Shown one piece after another: positions 58,300 through 64,000 of a DNA stretch of 64,000 nt. The first letter of the stretch is position 1. Every line of letters begins with the position of its first letter. This stretch comes from Ilex aquifolium (lineage: Eukaryota > Streptophyta > Magnoliopsida > Aquifoliales > Aquifoliaceae): positions 21,679,545 through 21,743,544 of the forward strand of contig OX637404.1 in the NCBI GenBank assembly GCA_951799425.1, read 5' to 3'. The notes under the pieces are model-generated. The model made no database searches, was not told where the DNA came from, and was given only the letters and a program-made list of their open reading frames with translations. A program made the position numbers and the translations under genes.

Positions 58300-58440
58300 A
58301 GTAGTCCCATAAGTTTAAGCAGTCCCATAAGTTTGAACAGTAGTAGTCCTAGAAGTTTCAGCAGTAGCAGACCCAGAAGTTTGAGCAATAACAGACCCAC
58401 AAGTTTGAGCAATAGGAGTCCCAGAACTTGTCGTACAACT
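58300..58440 (-). repeat. Coding repeats at the transposase C-terminus
   Basis: Six or so units of 18-24 bp on the minus strand encode variations on Q-T-S/Y-G-T-A (QTCGSVIA, QTSGSATAE, QTYGTA). The frame stays in register across them. Length variation here would be tolerated by a flexible tail. Confidence 0.7.
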
Positions 58441-59241
58441 TCTTTTGTTGTGTCTCTTTTCACCACAGTTGCCACACTTCAATAAAAACTGGAATTTTCT
58501 CTGTTTTGTGGGATTTGGATTTTGATTTGTTGGCTCATCTGGTTCTCTTCTTCTCAATTTCTTTGGCCTGTCTGGCTGCTTATGGTGAAATGGAGGTAGA
58601 AGAGGAACTTAATTTGACTTAACCCATAGCTTGGACCCATTTATTGGATGAATAATCTTCTCATAAGCCTTCAGGTAAGTGTCCTTCGTATACCAATCAT
58701 CCACAACAAACTGATCTCTATAACAGTGCTTAACCTCAAATTGTGATCCTCCAGACCAATAAGCAATGCAAAAAGAAGCTTCTTTCTTATTCTTCTCTAA
58801 AATTTCTTGGATTTTAGGGCATATCTTACCCTCCCATTTTTTCATTATATCTCTCTTTGCAAATAACCTCCTCATTAGTAAGTGTCTTATCCTCTCCAAC
58901 AATGATATAATAGGTTTGTCTCTTGCCCCAATTATATAGGCATTGAAACATTCACACATGTTATTCAGAAGTAGGTCACACTTACATAATGTGCTGAAGT
59001 GTGACCTAGACCAGTTCCTTGGATGCTTATCTTCGAACCAGGCAAATGCCTATGAATCTTCATTTTTCATTTTCATCATATTCTAATGAAACTGGTTGAC
59101 ATAAGTTGCTCTTGCAGCAGCCCAAACTATGTCTTTTAGTGTCGTTCCCTTGTATTTAATCTTGAAATTGTTGTGTAGATGCCTAACACAGTGCCTATGT
59201 TCAACATCAGGAAGCAACTCATGAATGGCATGCTCCAGTCC

Positions 59242-59328
59242 CTATACAAACATACAAAAATGAATTAGTTAAGCTATAACAATTGTAAAACAAACATGTT
59301 TGACAAAATAATTATTTAACCAACATAC
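59242..59328 (-). other. Intron 2 of the MULE-2 transposase gene
   Basis: Eighty-seven nucleotides, minus-strand donor AG|gtatgttgg and acceptor tttgtatag|GG. It splits the DDE region between SDKQK and LEHAIHELLPD. Removing it keeps the reading frame. Confidence 0.8.
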
Positions 59329-60255
59329 CTTCTGTTTGTCAGACATTATAGTCCAACCATGTGCATTGGTTATTCCCAGATCTTCTACCATAATGGTTAG
59401 AAACCATGTCCATGTGTCTGTGCCCTCCATCTCAACCACAACATAGGCAACTGGGTACATACTATTATTAGCATCTACACCAATTGCTGAGAGTATCTCT
59501 CCATTATGTGTACTTTTCAGATGACATCCATCCAAGCACACCACATGCATGCATGCTTCCTTAAATCCCTTTTTCAGTGCATCTAAACATGTGTACAATC
59601 TCTCAAACCTAGGTTCACATTCCATCTCAAACACATCATCCATTTTCATTGCTATAGTACTACCAGGGTTAGTCCTCGTCAATTCATCACAGTAATCCCA
59701 CAGTTTAGCATACTGCCCTACATGGCTACCTTCAACAACTCGCATAGCTTTTTTTCTTGCCCTGTAACATTGATCTCTACAAAAACTCAATTGATGTTCC
59801 TTCATGGCCCTTTCTATAATTGCCTCAACAGGCCAGTTGGGATTCCCTCTAAAGTCATTCAGGTAAGTTTTGGCCAGCCAATTAGAATTTGCCATTGGGT
59901 TCTTAAATGACCTGCCACATGTATGTTTACCATTGAAATGTTTTGACTTGGAATGTTTTGTTGACATCCATAATAGATGCAAAAATCATCCACTTGCACT
60001 TGCTCTTGCAGACTGCTCTAACTCTCACATGATCATTTTTCTTAAAGGGTTATTTGTTTTCCCTCCCTAATTGAATATTCCTTTACTGCTTCTTTGAATT
60101 CAGCTGGTGATCCAAAAAGCATCCCCAACTTGAATGTTGGATTCCTCATATCAGTCTCAGCCCTAATCTCAGGGTACTTTGGCATTCTCATTTTATTACT
60201 ATCTTCATCTCATAAGGAACCATCTGTGCTCAACAGTTCATCAGATGGTGGGTAA

Positions 60256-60909
60256 TAGGGGTGCAACTCGGGCGGGTTGGGCGGGTTAGAAAGTCAACCC
60301 TAGCCCAACCCTAGGTATATAACGTTCAACCCTAACCCTAACCCTAACCCTAACCCTACCTCGGGTTGAGGAACTCAACCCGAGCACTGCCCGAGTTTAA
60401 TTCGGGCGGGCTCGGGTTGAATTCGGGTTCACTGCAAGAGAGACAGAGAGAGGGGGAATAATTACAAATTCATAAAACAATCCATATATTTCATTCATAA
60501 CAGTGCACGATTGTTGATCATCTACTTTCACACAAAAAAACTAGTGATTTCAAAATACAATTCCAAAAAACATAGAAATTAGACCCATAAAAACATTAAA
60601 CTTAAAATATCACATTATCACCACTAATCACGCATAACAGAGTAACAAGTAACAAGAAACAAATGACGATGGAGTAAAAATGAAAAAAAGTGCTAATGCT
60701 TTATATATATATAATTATTTTTTAATTTGTCGGGTTCGGGTTGAAATCGGGTTGCCGATGCCTCAACCCGAGCCCGGCCCAAATTAAATTCGAGTTGAAG
60801 TTTTTTGACCCAAGCCTAACCCAAGTATTAAAAACCCTAGCCCAAGCCCTAATTTTTTCGGGTTGGGCTCGAGTTGAAATCAGGCTGCCCAACCCAAGTT
60901 GCACCCCTA
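60256..60909. mobile_element. hAT MITE inserted in the MULE-2 transposase gene
   Basis: Ends taggggtgcaac and gttgcacccta-type inverted sequence (classic hAT TAGGGGTG). An exact 8-bp duplication, gtgggtaa, lies at 60248-60255 and 60910-60917. The 654-bp interior has repeated gggttgggc/caacccg words near both ends, an AT-rich middle, and a (ccctaa) run at 60330-60357. It splits the transposase codons reading VEFDYP and PSDEL. There is no transposase of its own. Confidence 0.9.
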
Positions 60910-61045
60910 GTGGGTAATCAAACTCAACACCATCATTTCAGCATCACCATGGTCTGTTGATTTATCCTTTTCCACACCCTTCCCAATGTTAGTCACACCT
61001 GCTCATTCAACATCTATGTCAACATAAGCCTCAAACATCTCTTTC

Positions 61046-61234
61046 ATTCTCAACCCCATCTCTTTCATTCTCTATGTCACCCCCAATTGTTGCACTGTTT
61101 CATTCAACCTCAGCTCTCTCATTCTCTGTGTCATCCCCAACGGTAGCACTGTTTCTTTCAACCCAGCTCTTTCCTTCTCTATGTCACCCCTAACTATTGC
61201 ACCGTCTCTTTCAATCCCAGCTCTTTCCTTCTCA
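61046..61234 (-). repeat. Coding minisatellite, period 53-54 bp
   Basis: About three and a half units in the transposase between the PB1-like and DNA-binding domains. Landmark tctatgtcac (plus strand) recurs at 61071, 61125 (as tctgtgtcat) and 61178. One unit of 54 bp encodes EKERAGIERDGAIVRGDI. A neighbouring unit is one base shorter, which shifts the frame. Confidence 0.75.
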
Positions 61235-62157
61235 CGATACTCCATAAAATATGGTTGCTTATTATTTCTTGTACTAGATATAGTAGTTACTTGACTTTCC
61301 TATAAATCATTTAAATCTTCATCATCAATCTCTTCAATAATAACAGAATGCCTAATCCCAATATCTACATCATTTCTTACCCCCTCCTCATCAAATACAT
61401 CAAACAGTGATCTAAGTTCAATGTATACATCAGCAACTGTGTTGAGATATAATGAATTAAACGTTGTGAACACTTGACTATCAGTATACAGTAAAATCAA
61501 ACCATTATTCAAATTCTTGCCTGGTATCAGATAATAGTACCTGAGAATCTCTTCATCATATCCTAACCCCCTCGCCATCTTATCAAGTTCCAGTAAAGAC
61601 ATTAAGTTTGGATGTCTGTGGTGGAAGACATCGACCCTACCTCCAACATATTCCTTATGTGGGTTGTCTCGAAACACCCCATCATGATGCATTTTCAATG
61701 TAAAATATTTGGAATCTAGCTCTGCAAAACATAATGGGTACCACAAAATTATCAAACGTTGTGACCACATGCATATAAAACAAAACAAATCGGGGGACCA
61801 CATGTGCATATAAAACAAAAAATTTGCATAAAATAATCGCAGATTGCATGCAAGAACTACTTCGTATACGTCCAATTCATGAAATTTTTTTCAGTAAAAT
61901 CGATGTGTTAAAGAGTGAATAACAAATTTATTCAAGCTTTAAGGGTCCTTGATTTACCGTATTCTAGATTGAAGTCATCGTCTTCACATCATTGACAATT
62001 GAACCAGCCAGCCATTATAGGAGTATCTGAAACACAACTTAGGTGAGAAACTACTCTTGATTTCAACAGCACCAGAAGAAGAAGACGAAATCCCCAAATC
62101 CAATAGTGAACCCTAGGTAGGAAGGACAAACAGAAACATCCTTAGGCAATTGAAGAG

Positions 62158-62379
62158 GTTAAATGGGCGGGAAATAACATTAAATGACTAGATTGTCTTT
62201 CTTACTCCATCACATGCCGCTCACATGCTATTTTCCGTCACTCTTTTGGACGGCAGCTAGGGGTAAGGACGAAAGCCAATCAATGTTGTAACATGGAGGA
62301 CAAAATTGCCGAAATTAGAACTTCGGAGACGAAAGTGCAACAAGTGTCAAACCTCATAGACTAACGGTACAATTTACCC
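62158..62379 (-). repeat. MULE-2 right terminal inverted repeat
   Basis: An inverted copy of 56817-57038, ending caatttaccc at 62379, followed by the target duplication ttgttttta (62380-62388). The transposase start codon at 62015 lies about 140 bp inside it, so this repeat probably carried the promoter. Confidence 0.85.
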
Positions 62380-62388
62380 TTGTTTTTA

Positions 62389-63290
62389 TGTTATCGATGA
62401 TGTTAGCTGATTGTCCTATATCAATAAGGCTAGTTGCTTTAGTGTGTATAGGTTGGCGTAAGTATACTTGAAACACTATCATGTGTCTTCTCAGCATGAA
62501 GATAACGGCGACGTCAACAACCTCTTAACCTGAACTAAATCTAGGCCCAGCTTGACTCCATCGAGACTAGATTAGACTGTCTTATGTGGTCCGCCCACAA
62601 GGTTATTTATCCATGACCAATCAGTGCAACTATACTAGCTATTATGTCGTTTACTATCATTTCTTGTGTTTGATGTTTGCCAAACGTTGGGCCAAGGAAG
62701 AGGCAGAACATTATAGTAACTCCAGAGATCTATCTTCTATATGATGAAATATAAAAACTTCATGTCCATGTAGTTGAGCTTTATTAATTAAATAATTATG
62801 AATTAATAATATTTTGTTCAATTAGTCACATCTAATACCATTTCATTTTTTTGTTTGCTGCGTACATTTTTTTTTTTTATGTATACATAGTAATCTAGAT
62901 TACATAACAAATCTTTTGCAAATACTTAAACTCATATTAGTCTAAATACTTTGATTTAGTACTAATTAAGGAAAATCACATAAAACCCGAGTGTCGTCTT
63001 TATTATATAGCTTAGTGCAGTGAAATAAGTTATAGTTGTCTATTGAAATGCATTTCAGGTAGTCCAAAATTTTTTATTTTTCAGAAAAATATGCTTTAAT
63101 TAACGTACAAGACAAGTGTGACTTGCACACGAGCATCTTACTAGTATTTGTTGTACCAAACGAAAATACAAGGCATGGTCTCACAATCGACCAACAAAAA
63201 GTGGAGGAGAAAGACAGAGGCATGGGCTGATGAATCACAGCGACCCCCACAAACTTTTTCTTCTTTCCAACTTTTATTTATCAACAATTC
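62389..63290. other. Gene-free stretch
   Basis: AT-rich intergenic DNA. I found no ORF with motifs and no continuation of the SAM-like exon. It runs up to the LTR of Copia-3. Confidence 0.4.
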
Positions 63291-63540
63291 TTGAAGATCA
63301 AGTTATAATAGCTAAAGATTAAGTTATTATTTGATAAACAGAAGTCTATTACAGATGGTTTAGGGATAGATGTAGTTACATAATAGTAGGAGTTTGTTAT
63401 TTAGTTTTTTATACAGCTGTGTTACAGCTGGACATAGCTGTACAATTGTAACTTCCTTTCTCACATATATATATATAAACTCTCCTCTCTAATCTCTCAT
63501 TAATGAGAATAGAGATTTCCTTTACTTACACAGTTTGTCT

Positions 63541-63552
63541 TGGTATCAGAGC
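63541..63552 (+). promoter_or_regulatory. Copia-3 primer-binding site
   Basis: tggtatcagagc, complementary to the 3' end of initiator tRNA-Met, directly after the LTR. It is the same site as in Copia-1, in the opposite orientation. Confidence 0.85.
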
Positions 63553-63607
63553 TCTGAGATTTTTTTTTTCTCTCTTTGCGATCCAATCACTTTTCTGGTG
63601 ATCCACC

Positions 63608-64000
63608 ATGACTTCTTCTCCATCATCTTCTTCTTCGAATCTCGGATCAAGTGTTGCTTCTTCATCTGCTTCGTTGATGATCAATCACTCTCTCTCCGTA
63701 AAGTTGGATCGATCAAACTATGTCTTATGGAAATCTCAGATGGATAATGTTGTTTTTGCGAATGGATTCGAAGATTACATCGAAGGTAGCTCTGTTTGTC
63801 CTTCTCGTCTTCTAAGCACTGGATCGATTAATCCAGAATTTGTTGCTTGGAGGCGTCAAGATCGAATGATCCTAAGTTGGATCTATTCGTCTCTCACTCC
63901 AGAAGTAATGGCTCAAATCATTGGACATTCAACTTCTCACTCTGCTTGGACAGCACTAGAGAAGATTTTTGCTTCTTCCTCACGAGCCAGAGTTATGCAA
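63608..64000 (+). CDS. Copia-3 gag, N-terminal 131 residues
   Basis: An open frame from ATG at 63608 to the window edge. A Ser-rich start (MTSSPSSSSSNLGSS), then LSVKLDRSNYVLWKSQM, FVAWRRQDRMILSWI and TSHSAWTALEKIFASSSRARV, the typical order of the copia gag domain (UBN2 type). Gag forms the particle that packages the element RNA. The frame is cut only by the end of the window. Confidence 0.85.
   Translation, partial: MTSSPSSSSSNLGSSVASSSASLMINHSLSVKLDRSNYVLWKSQMDNVVFANGFEDYIEGSSVCPSRLLSTGSINPEFVAWRRQDRMILSWIYSSLTPEVMAQIIGHSTSHSAWTALEKIFASSSRARVMQ

Larger units (their letters stand above)
57928..62015 (-). pseudogene. MuDR-type transposase gene relic of MULE-2
   Basis: Start at 62015 (MAGWFNCQ). 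Intron 1 is 61957-61722 and intron 2 is 59328-59242, both GT/AG. Exon 2 opens with a PB1-like N-terminal domain (YFTLKMHHDGVF, YVGGRVDVF, YYYLIPGKNLNNGL). A coding minisatellite (61046-61234) follows, then the hAT insertion. The MuDR DNA-binding domain spans about 60150-59900 (GSPAEFKEAVKEYSIREG, KHTCGRSFKN). The DDE region spans about 59580-59100 (VCLDGCHLKS, SAIGVDANN, WTWFL, IMSDKQK, HRHCVRHLHNNF). A zinc knuckle, CGNCGEKRHNKRSC, lies near 58460, with repeats of the QTSGTA type after it. About five stops (including TAA at 58315-58317) and a frameshift or two break it. The SWIM finger expected before DDWYTKDTYLKAYE is not seen. Confidence 0.9.
56817..62379. mobile_element. MULE-2, 5.56 kb Mutator-like element
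   Basis: The ends are inverted copies beginning gggtaaattg, alignable for about 220 bp (56817-57038 and 62158-62379) at roughly 90%. The 9-bp word ttgttttta flanks it exactly (56808-56816 and 62380-62388). It contains a transposase gene on the minus strand starting near the right end and a small GRF zinc-finger gene on the plus strand starting near the left end, so their 3' ends face each other with about 400 bp between. A hAT MITE has inserted in the transposase gene. Both genes are broken by a handful of mutations, so the element is a fairly recent but dead autonomous copy. Confidence 0.9.
63291..64000 (+). mobile_element. Copia-3, 5' part of a Ty1/copia element
   Basis: A short LTR of roughly 250 bp ends just before the primer-binding site tggtatcagagc (63541-63552). 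It has a TATA box (atatatataaac, near 63470) and a CT-rich leader. The LTR start is uncertain. The gag start and its context (LDRSNYVLWKSQMD) fit the small Ale/Retrofit-type copia elements. The visible part shows no break. The element continues beyond the window, so its completeness cannot be judged. Confidence 0.8.

Noticed and set aside
58285-58485. Plus-strand Ser-rich ORF
   Set aside because: It is the antisense shadow of the transposase C-terminal repeats.
60330-60357. Telomere-like (ccctaa) run
   Set aside because: It lies wholly inside a hAT MITE with its own 8-bp duplication, is only five units long and is not the plant telomere word, so it does not mark a chromosome end or an interstitial telomere.

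Overview
The window is plant nuclear DNA, most likely from a eudicot. It is AT-rich and made almost entirely of nested transposable elements: plant-type L1 LINEs with a C-terminal RNase H, an Athila-type Ty3/gypsy element, several Ty1/copia elements, CACTA and hAT elements, and two large Mutator-like elements (MULEs), one carrying a plant mobile domain (PMD) gene. I found no complete host gene. The only host-like coding signal is a 63-base exon at 55100-55162 that resembles part of a SAM domain. The make-up suggests a heterochromatic or pericentromeric region.

Left block (1-14056). After two small MITEs comes a 13.2 kb Mutator-like element (836-14047) bounded by an exact 9-bp target duplication, aacttttgg. 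Its minus strand holds a decayed transposase (9227-11893), a decayed PMD gene (6189-8974) and an unrecognised 236-codon relic (1401-2108). An LTR-retroelement fragment and two unusual repeat clusters also lie inside. Two further copies of the element end face each other at 12499 and 13071, so the unit looks composite.

Middle block (14174-46386). LINE A, on the minus strand, lies in five recognisable pieces (14188 to 31638). It is split by three insertions of LTR type (solo LTRs at 14985-15542 and 17457-18208, and Copia-1 at 24674-31287) and by a younger LINE B (18612-24119). LINE B carries its own solo LTR (18758-19895). Copia-1 carries a CACTA element (29653-31191) in its right LTR. The fifth LINE A piece abuts an Athila array with the order LTR, internal, LTR, internal (31639 to about 45361). 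A 14-bp word next to the LINE A poly(A) (14174-14187) recurs at 46373-46386 and may be its target duplication, which would make the whole 32 kb block one nested insertion.

Right block (46387-64000). It holds LTR-like sequence (about 46860-48219), the Copia-2 element (48220-55010), the orphan exon, a 181-bp MITE, and a second MULE (56817-62379) with roughly 220-bp inverted ends and an exact 9-bp target duplication, ttgttttta. Its transposase gene (minus strand) and a small GRF-type zinc-finger gene (plus strand) converge, as mudrA and mudrB do in maize MuDR. A hAT MITE with an exact 8-bp duplication interrupts the transposase gene. The window ends in the 5' LTR and gag start of a third copia element whose visible reading frame is open.

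Coordinates, target duplications and motifs were read by eye. Percent identities and ages are estimates. Family names rest on motif recognition, not on database searches.
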